Positions 18,015-26,312 of a stretch of DNA of 64,000 nt are shown here, piece after piece. The position numbers and the translations under genes are program-made. Source of the DNA: Photobacterium kagoshimensis (lineage in GTDB: Bacteria > Pseudomonadota > Gammaproteobacteria > Enterobacterales > Vibrionaceae); contig NZ_JAKJSO010000015.1 of assembly GCF_050337045.1 (NCBI RefSeq), forward strand, positions 186,001-250,000, in the 5' to 3' direction. The notes under the pieces are model-generated. The model saw only the letters and a program-made list of their open reading frames with translations. It ran no database searches and was not told the origin of the DNA. Each line of letters opens with the position of its first letter. Within the stretch, counting starts at the first letter, position 1.

Positions 18015-18554
18015 TTACTTGATGATGGAAAGTAGTTGTTTAAATTGCTCGCCCTCGGCAATGCGCTGTAACTCAAACAGCGCCATTTCAGTACTGGTCA
18101 TTTTTATACCCGCGAGGGCCATTTTATCCAATGCGAGCTGTTTATTAGCTGGGTGGCGTGAAGAGACTGCATCGGTGACAATCTCTACATGATGACCCGC
18201 TTGGTGAAGGTCCATCGCTGTTTGATAAACACAAATATGTGCTTCGATACCAACCACTATAATGTTACTGCATTGGCTCGCTTCTAATGCAGCTTGAAAT
18301 GCTTGGTTACCACAGGCGCTGAAGGTATTTTTGGCGATAGGGGACTGATCTGTTAGCAAGGCTTGTAGCTCGTGAATAGTTGCCCCCAGCTTATCTGGAA
18401 TTTGTTCCACCCAAATAATTGGTAACTTCATTAGCTGTGCACCTTTCACCATTATCTGTAATTGGGTAAATAGTTCATCGCGTTGGTGCATGATTTGGGC
18501 AAGTTTGCCTTGAACATCAATGATCACAAGTGCAGTGTTATCAGCATCGAGCAT
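18015..18554 (-). CDS. Isochorismatase-family cysteine hydrolase
   Basis: A 179-residue cytosolic hydrolase of the isochorismatase-like fold. The catalytic triad is visible: D13 in VIIDVQ, K75 in IAKNTFSAC and C108 in GIEAHICV; the cis-peptide segment VVGIEAHICV is typical of the YcaC-like branch. The substrate is unknown; nicotinamidase and true isochorismatase are less likely because the usual metal-site histidines and partner genes are missing. The ATG at 18554 follows AAGGACA at a good distance. It is single-gene, and its proximity to the vibrioferrin genes looks accidental, since vibrioferrin is not made from isochorismate. Confidence 0.88.
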   Translation of the reverse strand: MLDADNTALVIIDVQGKLAQIMHQRDELFTQLQIMVKGAQLMKLPIIWVEQIPDKLGATIHELQALLTDQSPIAKNTFSACGNQAFQAALEASQCSNIIVVGIEAHICVYQTAMDLHQAGHHVEIVTDAVSSRHPANKQLALDKMALAGIKMTSTEMALFELQRIAEGEQFKQLLSIIK

Positions 18555-18720
18555 AATTTGTCCTTAAATATAGCGTCCGTGTGGTTGTTAATTTAACTAT
18601 CGTTTATAGATAAAGTGTAGCAGCTTCATTGGCTTAGCTTATATGTTTGTGTCAAAGTAATTTGAAGTTAACGGCTGAAAAAGACTAGGGCGGTGAGCAG
18701 GATTGTAAAGTGTAAAGATA

Positions 18721-18750
18721 GCACTTACTCAGCAGTTACTGTGTAAGTGC
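18721..18750 (-). terminator. Possible terminator of the pvs operon
   Basis: GCACTTAC at 18721-18728 pairs with GTAAGTGC at 18743-18750 over a 14-base loop, about 30 bases after the pvsE stop. On the minus strand it is followed by a weak T-rich run (TATCTTTA). Weakly supported. Confidence 0.4.
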
Positions 18751-18780
18751 GTATCTGTTAGCTGTTGGCCATCATAATGA

Positions 18781-19989
18781 TTAGAAATAGTGGAAAATCG
18801 GTGCTTGGTGCATCAAAAAATTCTGGTGTGAAATGTTCCATGAATAAGCGCCAGCTAAGGTGAAAACGAGGTAATCACCAATCGCAATTTCTTTTACGTC
18901 TTGTTGAGTAGCTAACACATCTTTGGGTGTACAAAGCTGCCCAACCAATGTCACTTTTTCGAGTATTACTTTCGGCAATAACGGTAAAGTGTCGTTATGA
19001 TTGGCGACAATTGCGAATGGGTGATTATGCGATTGTGCCGCTGGGGTACGGAAATGGTGAGTACCGCCACGGCCAATAACAAAGTTTTCACCAAGATTCT
19101 TTTTAATATCGAGTACTTCCATTACATAGTACCCGCAAGCGGCACTAATAAAGCGACCACACTCAAATCTTAGCTGCCACTCTTTCATACCCTCCGTCGC
19201 AATCAAAAATTCTAATTTGTCACAAAATTCTGCCCAAGCAAAATGCGCATGCGGATCCAGGTAGTTAATACCCATTCCGCCGCCCAAATTGATAGCTAGC
19301 TTGCCAAGTTGATATTGAGACTGCCAGTGCTTAACAATGGAGAAATACTTTTGCATTAATGCAAGGTGTCGTTTCACACTTAATTGATGGGACATTAAGT
19401 GAAAGTGAAATCCTTTCAATTCAATGTGAGGGTAATCCTTCAAAACTTGTAATGTATTGGGTAATTCATTTTCGTCAAAACCAAAAGGAGTCGGTTTCCC
19501 CCCCATCGCGAGTTTACTCAGTGTTATCTCACCGATGTCGATGTTCATTCTTAGATAAATAGGGACAGGTGTTTCTAATTGACGAGCTATTTCACCAATG
19601 CGTTGTAGCTCGACTAAGCTTTCAACATGAATAGCATCAACCCCCATGCGTATGGCTTGTTTAAGCTCTGAAGGTAACTTCCCCGGCCCACCAAAGATTA
19701 ACGGCCTATTGAGTTGCTGTTGATCTAAGTGGGCTAACTCCCCACCAGAAGCCGCTTCAAACCCATTAACGAAAGGCGCAAGTGTTGATAGGATCTTCGG
19801 CATTGGGTTGGCTTTAGCAGCATAGAATAGCTCAACATTGTTAGGAAGCACCTGAACCATAGTGCTTATATGCTGGCGTAGGTGATCTAAATCGTAAAGA
19901 TAGGCACACAGTGGTTCTTCCTTATGGCTAATTGCAAGGTTTTTAATTTCATCAATAACATGAGTGGGTAGCGTTTGTTCATTTGTCAT
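18781..19989 (-). CDS. pvsE: PvsE, PLP-dependent decarboxylase of vibrioferrin biosynthesis
   Basis: A 402-residue fold-III (alanine racemase-like) decarboxylase related to diaminopimelate and ornithine decarboxylases. K59 in FYAAKANP is the PLP lysine; a FECGR segment and the GQLCTPKDV segment supply the usual active-site residues. In vibrioferrin synthesis it is believed to decarboxylate the seryl part of O-citryl-serine, giving the ethanolamine unit. It starts 9 bases after pvsD with a strong AAGGAGA site, so it is the last gene of the operon pvsABCDE. Lysine/DAP metabolism is unlikely because of the context of two NIS synthetases and an exporter. Confidence 0.9.
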   Translation of the reverse strand: MTNEQTLPTHVIDEIKNLAISHKEEPLCAYLYDLDHLRQHISTMVQVLPNNVELFYAAKANPMPKILSTLAPFVNGFEAASGGELAHLDQQQLNRPLIFGGPGKLPSELKQAIRMGVDAIHVESLVELQRIGEIARQLETPVPIYLRMNIDIGEITLSKLAMGGKPTPFGFDENELPNTLQVLKDYPHIELKGFHFHLMSHQLSVKRHLALMQKYFSIVKHWQSQYQLGKLAINLGGGMGINYLDPHAHFAWAEFCDKLEFLIATEGMKEWQLRFECGRFISAACGYYVMEVLDIKKNLGENFVIGRGGTHHFRTPAAQSHNHPFAIVANHNDTLPLLPKVILEKVTLVGQLCTPKDVLATQQDVKEIAIGDYLVFTLAGAYSWNISHQNFLMHQAPIFHYF

Positions 19990-19998
19990 ATGTTCTCC

Positions 19999-21804
19999 TT
20001 AGCAATCTTCTTGAGCATTTATCCATGGCACTGGGATCATGGTGTAATTTGATTCTTTATCTGCTTTTTTCATTAACCGAGTTGTGAAGTTATTTTTGCT
20101 TGGCATCGCGCCACCTTGGAGTAGTGCTTCTAACTCGGGTTGTTTGCCATTGATTGATTGCCATTGATGTATGGCCTGTCGTAGATGCTGCCAAAGCTGT
20201 TTTTCTAAGGTTTTTTCACCATTCGCAATGAAGAAAATGGCTTCACTGACATTATTAATAAAGGTGCAATAGCCAATGCGGTTCCAGCCCTGTTCTCGAG
20301 TGTAATAAACGGACTGTTTGGCTCGCTCGGATAGAGACTGTAATTGACTGTCAGGCCAGTGTTGCTGAAGAAGCTTGGTACCTTCTAAATCTCGAACCCA
20401 AACACAGCAAGGCATATTCTGGTCAAAACCAATTAAGGTGTTTTGTAAGTGAGGTTCGAATGCCACGCCGTGCTTGAAGAAGTAGTTGAACACGCCGGGT
20501 ACTAAACAGTGGATATAACGCTCAAACCACAAGTTAGCTATCTGAGCGTAACTACATTGTGAGGATATCGCTTTCGAGCTGAGTTGTTTAGCTATTTGGC
20601 TTCTTCCGTTTTTATCATAAGAAAAGAGAGCACCAGCTAATGAAGGTTGGAGGTTGTCGACTTCACTCAAGGTGAAATTTTCGCGATAAAGAATGCCAAA
20701 AGATTCGCGTGCTTTAATAATATTCGATTCATCGTTGTCGTCGATGCGCGATAAGTTAATGGTGGTGGCGAAAGGTTCAGCCATAACTTTGAATACAGGG
20801 TTATGTAATTGTTCCATTTCACGCAGGGGCTTTAATATATTAGTCAGCTGTACTGCGCTATCAAGCTCATACCAAGCGTTTTTTCTGACGCAATTAGTCA
20901 ATCGAACATTGATAGAGAACTTCACAAACCAATTGATATCAGGGTGATAAAGTGTTCGAACAGAGGATGTTGGATGGATTCCTTTTCCACCAGTGCCCAA
21001 TGGTGTAATCAAGCCTTGGGCAATGGCTTTCTTGATCGCAGGGTTAGCTAGAATTGTATAGCTTTCCCATGGATGACATGGATATAGCACATGCTCATCA
21101 CTGGCAGGATGCTCTGGTGTCAGTTTCTCTATGGCTTGCTGTGGGTGCAAACCATGACTGGTATCGCCAAGCGTATCAATAAGGTTTTTGGCAACGTTAA
21201 ACCAGTACAGTGGAAATTCTGCACCCACTTCGGGTGAGCACGCAAGCAGGTCATCTATGGAAACACCTGCTCGACTTTTCGGTGTTGGATGATAAGCGTG
21301 ACCCCAAAGTAAGGCTTGTTCACTCGCGATGAAGCTATTGTGATGGTTATTTTTTTCTTCGGTATGAACAAATTGTTCTGTTACTTGAAGGCTATTTGAG
21401 AGCTGCTCCATTAGCTCGGTATTAAATGGGATCGATAATGCTGATGACAGGTAGCTCAATAACCAGTTGAGCGTTTGCTCGGCTGTTAATTTGTGCCATG
21501 TTTCACCCTTCTTTTTTAACCAAGGACGATCAGTAAGGCTAATTTTGCCTATTTCACTGATGTAATTCACCGGGATAATCATCTTTGCTTTATGAATAGG
21601 GAAGTTAAGGTTAACAAGGCGTGAGCGATTACAATGACGCAGGGTCAGTGGCACGGTTGCATCCTTGCTTTCCCATTCTAAGTGATCGTTTGGGATCGCA
21701 TACTCACGCAGGTAGCAATTGAGTATGCCCATCGTTGCTTGTAACTGCGTTTTCTCTTGGCTTGCGAGCGCATTAACGGTGCGCAAATTTGGTGTCGATA
21801 ACAT
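19999..21804 (-). CDS. pvsD: PvsD, NRPS-independent siderophore synthetase
   Basis: A 601-residue IucA/IucC-type (NIS) synthetase. It activates a citrate carboxyl with ATP and joins it to an amine or alcohol; in the vibrioferrin pathway PvsD is thought to link citrate to L-serine. Family motifs are visible: YPCHPWES in the middle, GGKGIHPTSSVRTLY, KFSINVRLTN, and EPHLQN in the C-terminal FhuF-like part. The start (ATG 21804, GGGAA five bases upstream) lies inside the end of pvsC, an overlap of 32 bases, so the genes are translationally linked. The length is usual for the family. Confidence 0.93.
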   Translation of the reverse strand: MLSTPNLRTVNALASQEKTQLQATMGILNCYLREYAIPNDHLEWESKDATVPLTLRHCNRSRLVNLNFPIHKAKMIIPVNYISEIGKISLTDRPWLKKKGETWHKLTAEQTLNWLLSYLSSALSIPFNTELMEQLSNSLQVTEQFVHTEEKNNHHNSFIASEQALLWGHAYHPTPKSRAGVSIDDLLACSPEVGAEFPLYWFNVAKNLIDTLGDTSHGLHPQQAIEKLTPEHPASDEHVLYPCHPWESYTILANPAIKKAIAQGLITPLGTGGKGIHPTSSVRTLYHPDINWFVKFSINVRLTNCVRKNAWYELDSAVQLTNILKPLREMEQLHNPVFKVMAEPFATTINLSRIDDNDESNIIKARESFGILYRENFTLSEVDNLQPSLAGALFSYDKNGRSQIAKQLSSKAISSQCSYAQIANLWFERYIHCLVPGVFNYFFKHGVAFEPHLQNTLIGFDQNMPCCVWVRDLEGTKLLQQHWPDSQLQSLSERAKQSVYYTREQGWNRIGYCTFINNVSEAIFFIANGEKTLEKQLWQHLRQAIHQWQSINGKQPELEALLQGGAMPSKNNFTTRLMKKADKESNYTMIPVPWINAQEDC

Positions 21805-23014
21805 GTTGTTCCCATTCTTTAAACGTATAAGTGAGCATCAGAACAGCGAGAAAGCTGATTAATGATGAAATGATGAAAGGAACAGACAGATAACCAAACC
21901 CTGATACATAAGAAGCACATAAACCCGCGACAACACCTCCCCATTTTGACATTGCATCAAATCGAGAAAATACTCGCCCACAGTTAGCTTTGCAAAAGTG
22001 ATGTGAGAGCGATTGATGTAAGCCGTGAAAACACAAAACAATCCCTATGCCAAACAACAGACGCGCGACAATAAGAGAACTCATATAGGGAAGTAAATGA
22101 GTCAGGTTACTTATTACCAACGTAGTAAAGCCAACGAGAAGAATACGGCGGCTGGTGGTCGACCACTTATGGATCACACTCGCCAGTAGTAGGTACACAA
22201 GATGAGGTAAAGCATATAAAAAACCAATCATGGTTGAACTATCAATACTTTGTAACTGAGCAAACGGCGCAAAGTAAGGAAAGGTAACGACCATGCAAAA
22301 AGCGAACATGAATTGCAGAATATAAAGTTGCACCATTATGTTCGAAGGTTTTATGATTTTGCTTAATTGACCATTATGTTGTGCATTTCCCGAATCGTTA
22401 TTTAGGCTTTGATTATTACTGTCCTTTTGGTGATCAGAGAGTACTGGCTGGTCTTTAGGTAAATGTATCGTTATCGCAAAGGCAAACAAAGGCAGTATTG
22501 CTAGCCACAAATATGCATTAAGTGGGTTTAGGCTTGAAAGGGTAAATCCCAAGCTAATAGGCGCCACAATTAATGCTAATCGTGCTGACTGCTGCGTTTT
22601 ATTTAATGTTTGGCCCAGCTTTTTACGATCAGATATCTGGCTGGAGAGGTAGCTGTTTGAAGCTGCCATCGTTCCGCCGAATGTTCCTTGTACAATTAGA
22701 CCAATGACAAAAGTGGGTAAGTCGGTCGCAAGACCACACAGCACAAACCCAGCGGTTAAGCCGACTTGCGCTCTCAATAGTGATAATCGCTTACTATACT
22801 TATCGGCAAATAATCCCCAGAATCGTGATGCAGTTGCTGTGCACAGTGTCGGTAATATAAACAGTATTCCAATCCACTGAGCCTCTATATTTGTTCCTAA
22901 TGCTGGTATTACCATAGGAAGAAATAACGGCATCCCAAGCGCTGAAAAGGCGGCGATAAAATGGCATAGCAGCACACTATAAATGAGTTTTGTCATTCGT
23001 ATTTTAGTTTCCAT
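21773..23014 (-). CDS. pvsC: PvsC, MFS exporter of vibrioferrin
   Basis: A 413-residue inner-membrane protein with about 12 hydrophobic helices and a hydrophilic central loop (around KDSNNQSLNNDSGN) as in MFS carriers. RFWGLFADKYSKR after helix 2 is the family loop motif. By context it exports newly made vibrioferrin to the periplasm. A second in-frame ATG lies at 22996; neither start has a decisive ribosome binding site. It follows pvsB after 67 bases and overlaps pvsD by 32. Confidence 0.9.
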   Translation of the reverse strand: METKIRMTKLIYSVLLCHFIAAFSALGMPLFLPMVIPALGTNIEAQWIGILFILPTLCTATASRFWGLFADKYSKRLSLLRAQVGLTAGFVLCGLATDLPTFVIGLIVQGTFGGTMAASNSYLSSQISDRKKLGQTLNKTQQSARLALIVAPISLGFTLSSLNPLNAYLWLAILPLFAFAITIHLPKDQPVLSDHQKDSNNQSLNNDSGNAQHNGQLSKIIKPSNIMVQLYILQFMFAFCMVVTFPYFAPFAQLQSIDSSTMIGFLYALPHLVYLLLASVIHKWSTTSRRILLVGFTTLVISNLTHLLPYMSSLIVARLLFGIGIVLCFHGLHQSLSHHFCKANCGRVFSRFDAMSKWGGVVAGLCASYVSGFGYLSVPFIISSLISFLAVLMLTYTFKEWEQHVIDTKFAHR

Positions 23015-23081
23015 TTTCGCGAAATTTTATATCGCGCGAGTTCTTATTTACGTCAATTTCCATTTACATAAGTTCTTAGCT

Positions 23082-24875
23082 TCAGTCGAGCTGAGTGAGT
23101 TGAGCTATATAATCTTGCTGTAACTCCTCACTGGTTAGCTTGAGGAAGTTGGGTGCTGATTTTCCATAAAACTTATTAATGTCCTCTGCGCCTGAGGCTT
23201 GTTTAGAGAGCAAGCTTCCTGAGCTGAGTAAGTATTTGGCGTAGAAGAAATCGTCTTCTAGAAGATGTTGACGTGCAAAGCCAGTATTGCAGCCTGCTGA
23301 CTCAAGCTCATCCAGATTATTCTCTATCGAGCGACGTACAATGGTATAGAGTGTTGCTGATGTGGCTACACCTGCATGGGCCATAGCTTCAACGATAGCG
23401 GCGATATCAAGTTGAAGCGTGATTGTGGTGTACATTTGAGCAAGAGCTTGCTCGTCTTCAATTAAAATTCGTTGGTCGAGCAACTGTCCAAGCTTAACTG
23501 GCGCATGCTCTTCAAACGGTTTGAACTGTTTAGGCCAAATTCGAGCAGCGTCATTATCCTTCATTGCTAATGACATTTTCCCTTCACGAGAAATAGCAAG
23601 AATTGCATTTTGTTGGTTAGATTCAAGTGCAATACCGTATCTAAGCCACAGTGTTAAATGGGTTTGATTAAGTAAATTGACGTAATCAGTGAACCATTGA
23701 AGAATATCACCGTGGTAATACTGTTCAGCAAGGTGTTCTAAGAATAAACGTGAATCTGGCATTAAACCTGCCAGCGCAGCGACGGGGATAAGTGCTTTCT
23801 CGCTTGCGTGTTGTAGTGGATAACTTCGTACAATGTAGGCAAATGTTTTGTCTTCACCGACATGGCCACCATGCTGTTCATCGCAGTGGAAGTAAAGCCC
23901 GTGTAAGCGTTGATCAGTTTGTTCTAGGTGCGCTAATAACAGTTCAAACCAGTGGCCGTCATAGATAGTGGATGGTTTGATTAAGCGAATATTTTTGGTC
24001 CCCAAAGTACGCATCACCAAGGGGACTTTTATGTGAGTTTCTGGTGAGTTTTTAACAACGACAGTTCTCACTGATAACGTTGGAACAACGTCTAATACGG
24101 CGTTGGGTGCTTTGATTATGCCTTGTGGTAACGGATTAAGGGTACTGAAGGTTAGTGGGTGTGCAGGTATGAGTACATGGCTTAAGGCAAAATCTGCTGG
24201 CAACCCAACGGCTTCCATCGTTGGCCAACAATCAGGCTGATCTGATGTCAACGTGACAAGCGATTTTTCAACGGCAAGCCAGTTTAGGGCAAAGCTATTT
24301 GAGTATTCTGGCGCATACTTCACTAGATCTTGTGCGTTAAAGCCAAACTTGGCGCGTGCAGTTGGATAATAAGGATGATCTAAGTAAGAGGCGATTTGAT
24401 CGGCGAGTAGAAGCTGTTCATCCCATGGTGTCAACTCACTAAAAGGGTGTGAGAGCTTCTTTTTTTGGCTGTGATACGCTTTATCGCAAAGTAACCCATG
24501 GCTTTCAGCGCATTGTAGCTCTTCTAAATAGGCCTCAAGAAGTGCTTGAGAACCTTCAGAAGCACATACCTTTAGCAGTTGAATCCATTGCTCATAACCA
24601 CTTTGTTTGGTTATCTTGCCTTGATATTTTTGCAGCCACCCTTCATCAAAATAAAACCAGTGTTGCATATAGTAGCCGGCTTCAATCGGTAGGTAGAGTG
24701 TATGCTCCTCTATAGATAAAACGAGCCAATGTTGGTGATTTTTCAGTTGATCCCAATTGGCTGCAACATCGAGTGGTGTATGAAGAATGCTTGCTTGGGA
24801 AACAATGCTAAAAAGGTCTTCACGAAGACAAGTATCGATGAGACGTTTAGTGAGGTATTTATGATGGTTTTTCAT
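23082..24875 (-). CDS. pvsB: PvsB, NRPS-independent siderophore synthetase
   Basis: A 597-residue NIS synthetase, the second of the locus. Visible family motifs are LIPAHPLTFSTL, the VVPTLSVRTVVV strand with following IKVPLVMRTLG, and a C-terminal segment with LRYGIALESNQQNAIL. It is thought to condense the citryl-ethanolamine intermediate with the alanyl/2-ketoglutarate part to finish vibrioferrin. Its ATG overlaps the TGA of pvsA (ATGA), which shows translational coupling. PvsB and PvsD are only distantly alike, as expected for enzymes that use different carboxylates and nucleophiles. Confidence 0.92.
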   Translation of the reverse strand: MKNHHKYLTKRLIDTCLREDLFSIVSQASILHTPLDVAANWDQLKNHQHWLVLSIEEHTLYLPIEAGYYMQHWFYFDEGWLQKYQGKITKQSGYEQWIQLLKVCASEGSQALLEAYLEELQCAESHGLLCDKAYHSQKKKLSHPFSELTPWDEQLLLADQIASYLDHPYYPTARAKFGFNAQDLVKYAPEYSNSFALNWLAVEKSLVTLTSDQPDCWPTMEAVGLPADFALSHVLIPAHPLTFSTLNPLPQGIIKAPNAVLDVVPTLSVRTVVVKNSPETHIKVPLVMRTLGTKNIRLIKPSTIYDGHWFELLLAHLEQTDQRLHGLYFHCDEQHGGHVGEDKTFAYIVRSYPLQHASEKALIPVAALAGLMPDSRLFLEHLAEQYYHGDILQWFTDYVNLLNQTHLTLWLRYGIALESNQQNAILAISREGKMSLAMKDNDAARIWPKQFKPFEEHAPVKLGQLLDQRILIEDEQALAQMYTTITLQLDIAAIVEAMAHAGVATSATLYTIVRRSIENNLDELESAGCNTGFARQHLLEDDFFYAKYLLSSGSLLSKQASGAEDINKFYGKSAPNFLKLTSEELQQDYIAQLTQLD

Positions 24876-26083
24876 GCGAGCACCTCTTGTTCTGATACTA
24901 GATCACAGGCGTTGATAGCTTGTTGCAGCGGTAGCTGAAGTGGCTTACCAGTAGGTGAGGCAACTGAGATCCGAGCTAAGTAATCTTTATTTGAATAGCT
25001 TATTGTTAACGTTTTTCCTGCTCGGCAGAGTACTTGGCACTGAGTGATAATGCCATCGAGTTGAGATTTATTGGATTTGGTGTTTCCGGTAATAATACCG
25101 CTATGTTCAGCAATAATATAATGCACTTCTGCAGAGCCTGATATTGCTAAGGGCTTATCAATTTTCCAACCTTGATGGAGTTGCAGGATGGTTTCAAACC
25201 AAGAGTATGGCGCTAAGTTATCAAGTAAAAACTCACGTCCATCACCTATACTTCGATAGTTAATTTCAACTAATACTGGACCTGTTTTAGTGAGAATAAA
25301 TTCACTATGACAAACACCTAACCCGATACCAAACTCAGTCAATTGCTGTAAACAAGCATCTTGGTGTTTTTCACTAAGAGGACCGTTCCAACTTGCGGAT
25401 GTTTCAATAAAGTATGGCGGTTTTGACAATTGAACATCGAAGCCACCAATAGGTATTATTGTCTGACCATCACTCAGTGTTTCTAATGTTATTAATGGGC
25501 CTTGAATATATTCTTCTAACAATATTGGCGTGTTAGATTGTTTTTGCCAAAATCGCTGACAATATTTATTTAATTCTTTTTCGTCATTACAAAGCTGAAC
25601 ATCCATGCTTGCGACGCCTTCACGTGGCTTAGCAACAAGTGGAAATAGTAGCGATACAGGTAAATTTTGGTCAGATTGGATTAACCAATTTTTAATATTA
25701 GGCAAATTTTTTTCATCAAGAGTTGTTCGTGTTAGCTGTTTGTTTTTAGCTTTGAGACATACTTCCCATGATTTTGCTGGCAGCTTAAAAAACTGAGCAG
25801 CAATAGCGGTTGAAGTCTGAAGGTGATCGCTATTACTAAATATAATGTTCGGAGAAAACCCATTTTTAATAATGGTATCGATAATGTCGAGCGGATTAAA
25901 AACATCACACTCGATAATTTGGTCTGGATGAAATGATTTATCGTTAATCGCGAGATTAAGGTGATCTAATTTATGATCTGTTATTAACACTGTATGCATA
26001 TTTAGTGCTTTAGCTGCGGGAACAAAGCCGTGTGTTACGGCGTCATTTACCACATGGCTAATTATAATAGCTATAGATTTCAT
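24872..26083 (-). CDS. pvsA: PvsA, ATP-grasp ligase of vibrioferrin biosynthesis
   Basis: A 403-residue ATP-grasp enzyme. An N-terminal Rossmann-like part begins at IAIIISHVVN; the ATP-grasp core contains LFPLVAKPREGVASMDV (phosphate-binding loop), ILLEEYIQGPLITLE and the metal-site strand VLVEINYRSIGDGRE. It probably makes an amide bond involving L-alanine in the vibrioferrin pathway. It is the first gene of pvsABCDE and reads away from psuA. AGGAA lies six bases upstream of the ATG. The 229-bp divergent region with psuA carries a strong Fur box, so iron repression of both arms is likely. Confidence 0.9.
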   Translation of the reverse strand: MKSIAIIISHVVNDAVTHGFVPAAKALNMHTVLITDHKLDHLNLAINDKSFHPDQIIECDVFNPLDIIDTIIKNGFSPNIIFSNSDHLQTSTAIAAQFFKLPAKSWEVCLKAKNKQLTRTTLDEKNLPNIKNWLIQSDQNLPVSLLFPLVAKPREGVASMDVQLCNDEKELNKYCQRFWQKQSNTPILLEEYIQGPLITLETLSDGQTIIPIGGFDVQLSKPPYFIETSASWNGPLSEKHQDACLQQLTEFGIGLGVCHSEFILTKTGPVLVEINYRSIGDGREFLLDNLAPYSWFETILQLHQGWKIDKPLAISGSAEVHYIIAEHSGIITGNTKSNKSQLDGIITQCQVLCRAGKTLTISYSNKDYLARISVASPTGKPLQLPLQQAINACDLVSEQEVLA

Positions 26084-26259
26084 AAGCTTTCCTAACTTTA
26101 AACTGTCGTTGATACGTGCTCACCGCTTGTGCGATTACCCGTTGTTTTCATATGGTTATTGTTGTTATTTTGTATGCCTTGTGATGATCACGTTGTTGTT
26201 TATGACTCTGTTTCACAAGGCAGTAAAATATAGATCAAAAATTATATATTGCAAACACA

Positions 26260-26278
26260 AATGATATTTGTTTTCATT
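26260..26278. promoter_or_regulatory. Fur box between pvsA and psuA
   Basis: AATGATATTTGTTTTCATT fits the 19-bp Vibrio-type Fur consensus AATGANAATNATTNTCATT, which I know from memory, at 15 of the 17 defined bases. It lies 34 bases before the psuA ATG, where it would cover the promoter. Iron-bound Fur would block psuA, and possibly the divergent pvs operon. Confidence 0.75.
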
Positions 26279-26312
26279 TGCATCCTAAATACAAACCAAA
26301 TGGAATTTGCAA

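Noticed and set aside
18015..18554. Linking the isochorismatase-family gene to siderophore synthesis
   Set aside because: The adjacent locus makes vibrioferrin, a carboxylate siderophore without a catechol unit, and the gene is a separate unit with YcaC-like features.
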